A stretch of 64,000 bases of DNA, taken from Streptomyces sp. CA-210063. Lineage in GTDB: Bacteria > Actinomycetota > Actinomycetes > Streptomycetales > Streptomycetaceae. The stretch spans positions 5,456,001 through 5,520,000 of the forward strand of contig NZ_CP102512.1 in NCBI RefSeq assembly GCF_024612015.1. The letters are read 5' to 3'. The notes beneath the pieces are model-generated. The model made no database searches. It saw only the letters and a program-made list of their open reading frames with translations, and was not told the DNA's origin. The translations under genes were made by a program, and so were the position numbers. Below are positions 36,383-44,087 of this stretch, one piece after another (the first letter of the stretch is position 1; every line of letters begins with the position of its first letter).

Positions 36383-36407
36383 CGACCGCAGAAGAAGTTA
36401 GCGGTCG
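36383..36407. promoter_or_regulatory. Inverted repeat upstream of fxsA
   Basis: CGACCGC and GCGGTCG, 7-bp arms with an 11-bp A-rich spacer, centred about 108 bp upstream of the fxsA start. It could be an operator. The gene-free stretch 36288-36669 between fxsA and the divergent dioxygenase shows no other clear element. Confidence 0.3.
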
Positions 36408-36669
36408 ACGGGGCGAACGGTGCCGAATATTCGGTCGTCCACTGATCGCGACCAGAACATAGCCGACGCCGAGGAGTGCTTCGGACGGCACCACAAGCCT
36501 CGTCCGCATGCGGGTCGGCAAACGTGAGAACCGTCTCACCGCCTGCCGGGGAGTACGGCGGTTGGGGGCAGAGGTGACATTCCGGGCGGCTTCAGTGTTC
36601 TCAGCACTCTCAGTCCCCGCACAGCCACGGCCAAACCCGCTGACGGACTGCGTCCCTAACTTCACTGCC

Positions 36670-37606
36670 ATGACGGGAAACCACAAAAGCAAAACGATCA
36701 CCCGGCGCCGCGCTCTCGCGGTGACCGGAGGGACGGTCGCGGCCGGCGGGCTCGCGGTCGCCGGCTACCGGTCCGCGTTCGCCGACGAGGCGACGACCAC
36801 CACCGAGGCGACGGCCACGGCGGAGGCCACGAGCACCAGCGACGCGTGCATGACGCTGATGTCGAGCGTCACCGAGGGGCCGTACTACCTCGAACGCCCT
36901 GGTCCGGAAGGACATCACCGAAGGCAAGAGCGGTGTCCCGCTGACGCTGCGCCTCACGGTCGTGGACGCCACCGACGGCTGCACCCCGGTCCCCGGCGCG
37001 GCCGTGGAGATCTGGCACTGCGACGCCTGGGGCTACTACTCGGGCTACACCACCGCGAACCCCGGCGGTTCGGCGCCCGCCGAGAGCGAGGACGGCTCGA
37101 CCGCCGACGACGCCACCTACCTCCGTGGCTACCAGATCGCGAACGCGAACGGGGTCGTCAAGTTCGAGACCATCTTCCCCGGTTGGTACACCCCGCGCAC
37201 CTGCCACATCCACGTGAAGGTGCACACGGGCGGCGAGAAGGAGGACGGCACGTACGAGGGCGGCAAGGTCAACCACACCGGCCAGTTCTTCTTCGACGAC
37301 GAGATCGCCCAGGAGATCTTCACGCTCGAGCCGTACTCCCAGCACAGCGGCAGCTACACCACCCTCGACAACGACATGGTCTACGACGGTGGCGGCGCCT
37401 CCAGCGGCCTGCTCACCCTCAAGCCCGTGAAGAAGGCCGACCCGGCTCGCGGCTACAAGGGCTTCCTCACCCTCGGCATCGACCCCGACGCCGAGAACAC
37501 CGGCGCCGGCAGCGGCGGTGGCGGCGAGGGCGGTACGCCCCCCTCCGGCGAGCCCCCGACGGACGCCCCGACCGACGGCGCCACGGCCTCCGAGTCGGCC
37601 TCGTAG
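36670..37606 (+). pseudogene. Tat-exported intradiol ring-cleavage dioxygenase, frameshifted
   Basis: Starts ATG 36670 with a twin-arginine signal (TITRRRALAVTGGTVAAGGLAVAG), then the Thr/Ala-rich linker and the conserved TEGPYYLE at nt ~36890. Here the frame breaks: the continuation ALVRKDITEGKSGVPLTLRLTVVDATDGCTPVPGAAVEIWHCDAWGYYSGY is in the next frame (open to TAG 37606). The shift lies in CGAACGCC, 36891-36898, a net gain of one or loss of two bases, outside a homopolymer. Iron ligands of intradiol dioxygenases (Tyr/Tyr/His/His) lie in WGYYSG, GWYTPRTCHIHVK and neighbours and are preserved. Likely a secreted catechol dioxygenase if repaired. A Gly/Pro/Ser tail ends it. Confidence 0.8.
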
Positions 37607-37614
37607 GTACGCCC

Positions 37615-38433
37615 ATGAGCAGCCGCGAGGACGAGACGCTGGCGCAGGCCGCGGTGACCGCGCTGACCTGGCAGTTGGAACTGTCGCCCAAGCCCGGACT
37701 GCCCGACCCGCGCGACCTCGGTGCCCGGGTCACCCGGCAGGACCACCGTGCCCTGCGCTGGTCGGCGAAGGCACTGGTGCCCGGCCTCGCGGCGATGGCG
37801 GCCTGTGCCCGCCGCAACGGTGCGGCGACGCCCGAACTCCGGGCCGAGCTCGGCGCGATCGGGCGCTGCACCGAACACTCCGTGCAACGCGCCGGGGGCG
37901 GGCATCGCGGTGCCACCTGGGTGCTCGGGCTGCTGGTCGCCGCGGCGGCCATGGAGCCCGGCGCCCGGGGGCGCGAACTGGCCGCCACCGCGAAGAAGAT
38001 CGCCGCGCATCCCGACCGCCGGGCGCCGCGGCGGCCCTCCCGGGGGTCGTCCGTCTCCGCCCAGTACGGGGCGGCCGGGGCCCGGGGCGAGGCCCGGGCG
38101 GGCTTTCCCCATGTGCGGCGGGCGCTGGACGTGCTGGCCGAGGCCCGCACGGCGGGGACGCCGGAGCCGTATGCCCGCCTCGACGCGCTCCTGACGGTCA
38201 TGTCGACCCTCCAGGACACCGAGTTGCTCTACACCGCCGGGCCCCACGGTCTTCGCCACGTCCAGGCGGGTGCGCGGGCCGTCATCGATGCGGGGGGTAC
38301 GACGACTGACGCCGGTCATGAGGCCCTGACCACCCTCGACACGGACCTTCAGGGGCGGGGATGGAGTCCGCGTGGGAGCGGGTCGCTGCTGGCGGGCGCG
38401 CTGTTCGTGGACGCGATAGCGCTCGGGCGGTGA
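37615..38433 (+). CDS. CitG/MdcB-like triphosphoribosyl-dephospho-CoA synthase family protein
   Basis: 272 residues. Family motifs are recognisable: SPKPGLPD (SPKPGLVD in relatives), the TEHSVQRAGGGHRGATWVLGLL segment corresponding to the NTHKGA region, and AQYGAAGARGEARAGFPHVRRAL. These enzymes make the prosthetic-group precursor of citrate lyase or malonate decarboxylase. No lyase or decarboxylase genes are nearby, and two motif positions differ from the norm, so its substrate may be different. Starts 8 bp after the dioxygenase, so they are probably cotranscribed. ATG 37615. Confidence 0.8.
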   Translation: MSSREDETLAQAAVTALTWQLELSPKPGLPDPRDLGARVTRQDHRALRWSAKALVPGLAAMAACARRNGAATPELRAELGAIGRCTEHSVQRAGGGHRGATWVLGLLVAAAAMEPGARGRELAATAKKIAAHPDRRAPRRPSRGSSVSAQYGAAGARGEARAGFPHVRRALDVLAEARTAGTPEPYARLDALLTVMSTLQDTELLYTAGPHGLRHVQAGARAVIDAGGTTTDAGHEALTTLDTDLQGRGWSPRGSGSLLAGALFVDAIALGR

Positions 38434-38468
38434 GGGCTCGTGGGCGGGTGCGGGTGAGTCGTGGTTGC

Positions 38469-38542
38469 TCGCGCAGTTCCCCGCGCCCCTGAAAGACCCC
38501 GGGCGCGACCCATGCCGCTGAGGGGCGCGGGGAACTGCGCGA
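38469..38542. repeat. Long perfect hairpin of the dispersed GCGCAGTTCCCCGCGCC repeat
   Basis: Arms 38469-38490 (TCGCGCAGTTCCCCGCGCC plus CCT) and 38521-38542 are perfectly complementary over 22 bp with a 30-nt loop. It lies between the convergent CitG-like gene and pepP and probably acts as a bidirectional terminator. Copies of one arm occur at 21903 and, degenerate, at 27186. Confidence 0.8.
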
Positions 38543-38578
38543 CCAGCCCCACTCACCCGCAGACGACAACGGGCGCCG

Positions 38579-40051
38579 TCAGCTCTTCAGCGACGCCATC
38601 CACGCCTCGACCTCGTCGGAGCGGCGCGGCAACCCCGCGGACAGATTCCGGTTGCCGGTCTCCGTCACCAGGATGTCGTCCTCGATACGGACGCCGATGC
38701 CCCGGTACTCCTCGGGCACGGTCAGGTCGTCCGCCTGGAAGTACAGGCCGGGTTCGACGGTGAGGACCATCCCGGGCTCCAGGGTCCCGTCGACATATGA
38801 CTCGGCGCGCGCGACGGCGCAGTCGTGGACGTCCATGCCGAGCATGTGCCCGGTGCCGTGCAGCGTCCACCGGCGCTGCAGCCCCAGCTCCAGGACCCGC
38901 TCCACCGGCCCCTCGACGATCCCCCACTCGACCAGCCGTTCGGCCAGCACGCGCTGCGCGGCCTCGTGGAAGTCGCGGTACTTGCCGCCCGGCTGCACGG
39001 CGGCGATACCGGCCTCCTGGGCGTCGTACACGGCGTCGTAGATCTTCTTCTGGATCTCGCTGAACGTGCCGTTGACCGGCAGGGTGCGCGTGACGTCGGC
39101 GGTGTAGTACGTGTGCGTCTCGACGCCCGCGTCCAGCAGGAGGAGGTCGCCGGAGCGGACCGGGCCGTCGTTGCGGACCCAGTGCAGCGTGGTGGCGTGC
39201 GGGCCGGCGGCGCAGATGGAGCCGTAGCCGACATCGTTGCCCTCGACCCGGGCACGCAAGAAGAACGTTCCCTCGATGTAGCGCTCCGACGTGGCCTCGG
39301 CCTTGTCCAGCACGCGGACGACGTCCTCGAAGCCGCGCACGGTCGAGTCGACCGCCTTCTGCAGCTCGCCGATCTCGAAGGCGTCCTTGACCAGCCGCGC
39401 CTCGGACAGGAAGATCCGCAGTTCCTCGTCGCGCTCGGCGGTGACCTTGTCGGTGAGCGCCGCCTCGATGCCGGCGTCATGGCCGCGCACGACCCGGACC
39501 GGGCCCGTGGCCTTGCGCAGCGTGTCGGCGAGTTCGCGCACGTCGGCGGCGGGGATGCCGTACAGCTCCTCCGACTCGGTGAGCGAGTGCCGGCGCCCGA
39601 CCCACAGCTCGCCCTGGCCGGAGAGCCAGAACTCGCCGTTCTCGCGGTCGGAGCGCGGCAGGAGGTAGATCGTCGCCTCGTGGCCCTCGCCCACCGGCTC
39701 CAGGACCAGGACACCGTCCTCGGTCTGGTTGCCGGTGAGGTACGCGTACTCCACCGACGCCCGGAAGGGGTAGTCGGTGTCGTTCGAGCGGACCTTCAGA
39801 TTGCCCGAGGGGACGACCAGGCGCTCGCCCGGGAAGCGCGCGGAGAGCGCGGCGCGGCGGGCGGCGGTCTCGGCGGCTTGGGCGATCGGCTCCAGCCCGT
39901 GCAGCTCCGTGTCGGCCCAGCCCGACTTCATGTTCTCGGCCAGCTCGTCCGAGACGCCCGCGTACAGGCCGTTCTTCCGCTGCTTGATCGGCTCCTCGGC
40001 CTCGGCTCCGGCCTCGGTTTCCGGGGTCTGCGGTACGAGCTCGTCCGCCAC
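38579..40051 (-). CDS. pepP: Xaa-Pro aminopeptidase (aminopeptidase P, M24B)
   Basis: Cytoplasmic metallopeptidase removing N-terminal residues ahead of proline. 490 residues. Metal ligands: LLLDAGVETHTYYTADVTRTLP (two Asp), HGTGHMLGMDVHD (His), GMVLTVEPGLYF (Glu) and GIGVRIEDDILVTE (Glu). Start: an AGGAGG abuts the ATG at 40057 with no spacing, whereas the GTG two codons further in (40051) has six bases, so MADELVPQTPE is preferred. Convergent with the CitG-like gene across the hairpin. A second, broken M24 gene is at 10849. Confidence 0.93.
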   Translation of the reverse strand: MADELVPQTPETEAGAEAEEPIKQRKNGLYAGVSDELAENMKSGWADTELHGLEPIAQAAETAARRAALSARFPGERLVVPSGNLKVRSNDTDYPFRASVEYAYLTGNQTEDGVLVLEPVGEGHEATIYLLPRSDRENGEFWLSGQGELWVGRRHSLTESEELYGIPAADVRELADTLRKATGPVRVVRGHDAGIEAALTDKVTAERDEELRIFLSEARLVKDAFEIGELQKAVDSTVRGFEDVVRVLDKAEATSERYIEGTFFLRARVEGNDVGYGSICAAGPHATTLHWVRNDGPVRSGDLLLLDAGVETHTYYTADVTRTLPVNGTFSEIQKKIYDAVYDAQEAGIAAVQPGGKYRDFHEAAQRVLAERLVEWGIVEGPVERVLELGLQRRWTLHGTGHMLGMDVHDCAVARAESYVDGTLEPGMVLTVEPGLYFQADDLTVPEEYRGIGVRIEDDILVTETGNRNLSAGLPRRSDEVEAWMASLKS

Positions 40052-40231
40052 GGTCATCCTCCTAGATACGGCACTGGACCTCGTCCATCGTACGGTCGCA
40101 CCGAAGGGGGCCCAGGGCCGAAGCACCTCTTACCGCTGGTCACCGAATGCTCACGCGAAGCAGCCGAAAAGGCTCGGCGTGCCTGGCCCGAGGCGACCGC
40201 GCAGGCACGACCGGAGGTCCTCCAGGAGGGC

Positions 40232-41791
40232 CTACTCGAACCGTGCCGCCAGCAGCACCACGTCCTCCGCGCCGCCCTCCCCCGCTCCCGGCTTCGCTCG
40301 ACCGGGAGATGCCCCCTCGTCGAGCCCGTGCGGCAGGACGGTCCGCAGCACGTGGTCGGCGATCGCGCCGGGGTCCGTGCGCAGGGCCCGGGGGACGCCT
40401 GCCGCGGCCGCGTGGAGGCGGGCGAAGGCGCGGTCGACGGGCTCGCCGGTGCGCTGGAGGAGGCCGTCGGTGTACAGCAGGACGGTTTCTCCTTGCTGGG
40501 CGGTCAGCTCGACGCTGGGCGCCTCCCAGCAGGCGAGCATGCCGAGAGGCGCCGACAGGGACGTCTCCACGTACTCGGTGCGCCGCTCGCCGATCACCAG
40601 CGGCGGGCTGTGCCCGGCCCCGGCCAGCGTGATCTTGCGCAGCGCCGGCTCGACGTAGGCGAAGAGCGCGGTGGCGGAGCGGGCGGGCTCGGTGAGGCGC
40701 AGCAGCAGCTCCAGGTCGGAGAGGACGGCGACGGGGTCCTCGCCCTCCATCACGGCGTACGCGCGCAGCGAGGCCCGCAGCCGGCCCATCGCGGCGATCG
40801 CGCTGGGCCCGGACCCGGTCACCGAGCCGACCGCGAGGCCGAGCGCGGCGTCGGGCAGCGGCAGCGCGTCGTACCAGTCGCCGCCGCCGCGCGGCACGGT
40901 GCGGTGCCGGGCGGCGAGCTGGACGCCGGGGACGCGGGGCAGCCGGGAGGGGAGCAGTTCCTCGGCGATCGTCGCCATGCACGCGCGCGTGCGCTCGACC
41001 TCGACGAGCCGCGCCAGGTGCTCGGCGGCGTACCGCGAGTAGAGCCCGGCGAGGTGCCGCTGCCGCTCGACCGGCTCCGCGGGCTCGTCGTACAGCCAGA
41101 CGGCGGCGCCGCGGCGGCCGGCCGCCTCGGTGGACAGGGGGAGCGCGTAGCTCGCCGCGTATCCGAGCCGGGCGGCCACCTCGCGGTGGCGGGGGTGGAG
41201 CCCGTCCTCGGCGAACAGGTCGGGCTGGGCGATCTCGCCGTCGCCGCCCGGCAGTCCGTCGAGGATGCGGCCGTACGGCAGGGAGCTGCGCGGCACGGTC
41301 TCGATGTGCCCGAGATCGGCGCGGCCGAGGCCGAGTCCGATGGTGGTGTCCGGGCCGAGTCCGTCGCCCGGTTCCAGGACGACGAGACCGCGTCGGGCGC
41401 CGACGAGGGCGGCTCCGGCGTGCAGGGTTTCCTTCAGGGCGCTGTCGAGTGAGTTCGTGCGGGTCAGACGTTCGGTGAGTTCGTGCAGCGTCGTGAGGTC
41501 CGAGACCCAGCCCGCGAGTCTGTCCTGCAGAACGGCGCCCGGAGCGGTGCCCGGTTCTGTGGCGGGAGTGGCCGAGGGGGTGCCCGGGGCCACGGGCGTG
41601 GGCGCGACAGTGTGTGCGGGGGAGGGAACCGTTGAATCGATTCCAGCCACTTTCGGAGGGTGAGGGGCGTTCATGGTGTCCGGCTTTCCGACCGGTGCGT
41701 ATTGCTCAAAAGCATCGCAAACCCCCATGTCATTCTGCGCCGCTAGCAGTGTCTCCACATGTACACGCACTCGTGAGGGGATGTCCAGCAT
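40232..41791 (-). CDS. GAF-domain PP2C (SpoIIE-type) serine/threonine phosphatase
   Basis: 519 residues. Residues ~40-90 are Pro/Ala/Thr-rich; ~95-270 form a GAF-type sensor (LHELTERLTRTNSLDSALKETLHAGAALVGARRGLVVL); ~285-515 are the SpoIIE/RsbU PP2C domain with GGDWYDALPL, AVGSVTGSGPSAIAAMGRLR, AGAGHSPPLVI and VLLYTDGLLQR metal-binding motifs. In VTGSGP the usual VxGHG His is Ser, a small deviation. Such proteins dephosphorylate anti-anti-sigma factors. ATG 41791. The C-terminal LDEGASPGRAKPGAGEGGAEDVV includes a dispersed repeat that replaces family sequence. Confidence 0.88.
   Translation of the reverse strand: MLDIPSRVRVHVETLLAAQNDMGVCDAFEQYAPVGKPDTMNAPHPPKVAGIDSTVPSPAHTVAPTPVAPGTPSATPATEPGTAPGAVLQDRLAGWVSDLTTLHELTERLTRTNSLDSALKETLHAGAALVGARRGLVVLEPGDGLGPDTTIGLGLGRADLGHIETVPRSSLPYGRILDGLPGGDGEIAQPDLFAEDGLHPRHREVAARLGYAASYALPLSTEAAGRRGAAVWLYDEPAEPVERQRHLAGLYSRYAAEHLARLVEVERTRACMATIAEELLPSRLPRVPGVQLAARHRTVPRGGGDWYDALPLPDAALGLAVGSVTGSGPSAIAAMGRLRASLRAYAVMEGEDPVAVLSDLELLLRLTEPARSATALFAYVEPALRKITLAGAGHSPPLVIGERRTEYVETSLSAPLGMLACWEAPSVELTAQQGETVLLYTDGLLQRTGEPVDRAFARLHAAAAGVPRALRTDPGAIADHVLRTVLPHGLDEGASPGRAKPGAGEGGAEDVVLLAARFE
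40277..40317. repeat. Dispersed CGGCTTCGCTCG repeat within the PP2C gene
   Basis: About 40 bp with the layout CTCCCCC-NNN-CYCGGCTTCGCTCGA-N-CGGGAG-NN-GCCCCC, also present in the MITE-like element at 20411-20450. Here it encodes GASPGRAKPGAGEGG near the C-terminus of the phosphatase. Confidence 0.65.
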
Positions 41792-42304
41792 TGTCCTGCT
41801 GGGATATCTGGTGTCCGTGAGACACCGTTGGACTCCTGTCCCCTTCTTGTCCAGTCCTCTGGAAAATGCGAAGTTGGCTAAAAAGTGTTGTGGTGAACGG
41901 TGTATTGAGGTCGACTGGCCTTGTTCAACAGAGCGTCACAGCGGTCGTGATGGGTACGTACTCGGTGAAGACCAGGGGTGGCGGAGGCCACCCGGAACCT
42001 GGCGACGGAACCGGGCGTCCTATCCACCGACGACCGAGCCCCATCCTCCCGTGGCGGAGGCGGCGAGCACACGCGGGACAGCAAAACGCCAGGCGCCGCC
42101 ACCCCTGCGCCATGGCCATGCTTTTGACAGACGCAAGTCGACGCAAGCGATGGACGCGGACGTAACCGAGCTCGGCCCGCAGGAGTTCCCCTTGTCCGCG
42201 ACAGGGGTGTGACGCGCCGACAGGTACGCACAGTGAAGTGAACGACACATGTTGTGAGTGACCCCACGGTGTTGCCATGCGTGCAACGGAAAGGACGAGC
42301 GCTC
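41792..42304. other. 513-bp gene-free divergent spacer with small hairpins
   Basis: No convincing gene. It holds GGTGGC-GGAG-GCCACC at 41977-41992, CCCGG/CCGGG arms at 41991-41995 and 42011-42015, and GTTGC/GCAAC arms at about 42272-42288 just before the next gene. The cluster could be a structured leader or small RNA, but I recognise no known family. Some A+T-richer bases near 41860-41935 may hold promoters. Confidence 0.3.
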
Positions 42305-42970
42305 ATGCGCGAGATCCCCGGAAAGCGACGCAGGCTCCTGTCCAGGCGCAACGGCGGGAGGCCCGAGCTTCTTGAGCAGGCCCTGACGTTCGCGACGGAA
42401 TGGCAGTGGCCCGTACTCCCGGGGGTGGCGCCGGACCCGCAGGGGCGTGCCCGCTGCGGCTGCCCGGACCCGGAGTGCGTGGTGCCCGGCGCTCACCCCT
42501 TCGATCCCGGCCTGCTGGCCGCCACCACCGATGAGCGCATGGTCCGCTGGTGGTGGAACAACCGGCCGACGGCGCCGATCGTGCTGGCCACCGGGGGCAG
42601 CGCCCCCTGCGCGGTGAGCCTGCCGGCCCTGGCCGCCTCCCGTGCCCTCGCCGCGCTCGACCGCACGGGGATGCGCCTCGGCCCCGTGGTCGCGGCCCCG
42701 CACCGCTGGGCGATCCTGGTGGCGCCGTACTCGATGGAGCAGCTGGGCGAGCTGCTCTACGCCAAGGACTTCGTGCCCGGTTCCCTCCGTTTCCACGGCG
42801 AGGGCGGCTATCTGGCCCTGCCCCCCTCCGAGACCGGCCACGGCTCGATCCGCTGGGAGCGCGCACCGCTGCCCGGTTCGGCCGCGCCCTGGGTGCCCGA
42901 CGTCGAGGCGGTCGTGGACGCGGTCGTCGACGCCCTCACTCGTACGGGTGTGAGCGCGCCCGAGTTCTGA
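42305..42970 (+). CDS. Small bifunctional DNA primase/polymerase (prim-pol)-domain protein
   Basis: 221 residues with N-terminal prim-pol-like features: LEQALTFATEWQWPVLPGVAPD, the Cys-rich CGCPDPECVVPGAHPFDP, then WWWNNRPTAPIVLATG. The catalytic Asp-x-Asp expected of active prim-pols is not evident (the strand reads CAVSLPAL), so it may be a catalytically dead relative; this conserved chromosomal protein is common in Streptomyces. ATG 42305 follows GGAAAGGA. A longer upstream frame to 42254 lacks such a site. Confidence 0.75.
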   Translation: MREIPGKRRRLLSRRNGGRPELLEQALTFATEWQWPVLPGVAPDPQGRARCGCPDPECVVPGAHPFDPGLLAATTDERMVRWWWNNRPTAPIVLATGGSAPCAVSLPALAASRALAALDRTGMRLGPVVAAPHRWAILVAPYSMEQLGELLYAKDFVPGSLRFHGEGGYLALPPSETGHGSIRWERAPLPGSAAPWVPDVEAVVDAVVDALTRTGVSAPEF

Positions 42971-43025
42971 GCCCGCCCGGCGCGCGGGGGACCGGGCGCC
43001 CCCGGTCGGTCGTTATCTTCCGCAC

Positions 43026-43832
43026 ATGCAGCGTCTTCCCGGGGGCCAAGGGGCTCCGTCGTCGCGCGGTCGCCACAGCGCTCCCCCGCTCCGGAGCCAC
43101 CGAGCACCGAAGCCGGCGGACGGCGGGCCGGATCCGCGCCGACTCCGCCTCGCGGGACTGACCGCGGCGGTCGCGGTCGCGCTGGGCCTGCCGCTCGCCG
43201 CCTCCGCCGGCCCGCTCGGCGACGTACGTACGTCCGAACGCGCCCTCACCTCCGAGCCCGCTCTCCCCTCCGCACTCGATCGTGCCGCCGGGCGCGTCGG
43301 TGCTGCCGCCGGACTCGGGGCCGGGGGCGGCAGCGGTGCCGACGGAAGCGCGGACGGGCCCGGCGGGGATGTCCAGGAGTCCTCCGGGCGCGTGGATCCG
43401 AAGGAGGGCGGGGCGGACGAGAAGGCGGCGGACGGGGTCGACGCGGCGGACGGCCCCGAGCGGTCCTCGCGCGAGCCGCTCGGCCTCGGACTCGCCACCG
43501 CCGCCCGCTGCGGCCCCGAACTCACCTCCCCCGACGGCATCGAGGCGCAGACGTGTGTCCTCACTCAGGGTGAGGAGACATGGGCCCGCACCTACTACCG
43601 CAACGCGACCGGGCGGGAGCTGAGTTCGGTCCTCAGCCTGATGGCGCCCGGCGGGCGCACCGTACGCATGCACTGCGCCGTGGGCGCGCACGACGAGCCG
43701 GGGGCGTGCGAGACGCCGAGGGAGCGCACGCGGGGCGGTACGGGGGCGTACACGGCCGTGGCGGAGTTCGCGGCACCCGACGGCAGTGGGCCGCTGTTGC
43801 TGCGCTCAGGGAGCAACTCGGGCCGCTCGTAA
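43026..43832 (+). CDS. Predicted secreted or membrane-anchored hypothetical protein
   Basis: 268 residues. A long basic N-region (about 42 residues, Arg/Pro-rich) precedes one hydrophobic stretch LAGLTAAVAVALGLPLAASAG, a signal peptide or anchor. Residues ~70-155 are a disordered Gly/Ala/Asp/Ser linker. The C-terminal ~110 residues are a small folded domain with four Cys (ARCGPELTSPDGIEAQTCVLTQGEETWARTYYRN ... RMHCAVGAHDEPGACETPR), which could form two disulphides outside the cell. No family name recognised. The start ATG 43026 is the only ATG before the signal. Confidence 0.7.
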   Translation: MQRLPGGQGAPSSRGRHSAPPLRSHRAPKPADGGPDPRRLRLAGLTAAVAVALGLPLAASAGPLGDVRTSERALTSEPALPSALDRAAGRVGAAAGLGAGGGSGADGSADGPGGDVQESSGRVDPKEGGADEKAADGVDAADGPERSSREPLGLGLATAARCGPELTSPDGIEAQTCVLTQGEETWARTYYRNATGRELSSVLSLMAPGGRTVRMHCAVGAHDEPGACETPRERTRGGTGAYTAVAEFAAPDGSGPLLLRSGSNSGRS

Positions 43833-43886
43833 GGGGGTTGACGCCCAGAGGGGTTCCGTACAGCGGAGGCGCTCCGGAGCCCGGGC

Positions 43887-43937
43887 ATGAAAAGACCCGG
43901 TTGCTGGCGACGGGGGATGCACCAGCAACCGGGCTAA
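43887..43937 (+). CDS. Possible 16-residue small ORF overlapping a hairpin
   Basis: ATG AAA AGA ... TAA encodes MKRPGCWRRGMHQQPG, with GGAG seven bases upstream. The codons for RPGCW and HQQPG form the two arms of a 12-bp perfect stem (43896-43907 with 43922-43933). It could be a leader peptide whose translation alters RNA folding, or chance. Confidence 0.3.
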   Translation: MKRPGCWRRGMHQQPG

Positions 43938-44027
43938 TGGAACCGTAACAAGAGATCGGCGCTTCGCAAATTCGGTCTTGGCTATTCGGACACGAATTTG
44001 CCTGTCACGTAGGGGAGTTGTGACAGG
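43896..44027 (+). ncRNA. Candidate structured RNA with three consecutive stem-loops
   Basis: Three inverted repeats follow each other: CCCGGTTGCTGG/CCAGCAACCGGG (43896-43907, 43922-43933), GCAAATTCG/CGAATTTGC (43966-43974, 43993-44001) and CCTGTCAC/GTGACAGG (44001-44008, 44020-44027). The region is markedly A+T-richer than its neighbours, as many Streptomyces small RNAs or attenuators are. Strand and function are unknown; the last loops could also terminate the convergent DUF5926 gene. Confidence 0.4.
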
Positions 44028-44087
44028 AGTCACCACACTTCGAACGCACTCGATCAGCCGGCCGCGCGGTCGGCCCGGGAGCGAATG

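Noticed and set aside
36375..36701. A 108-codon minus-strand frame upstream of fxsA as a Fxs regulator
   Set aside because: No DNA-binding motif, overlaps the start of the dioxygenase gene, and has no ribosome site.
38825..41452. An 875-codon plus-strand frame opposite pepP and the PP2C gene
   Set aside because: It spans two genes and an intergenic gap, with no family resemblance.
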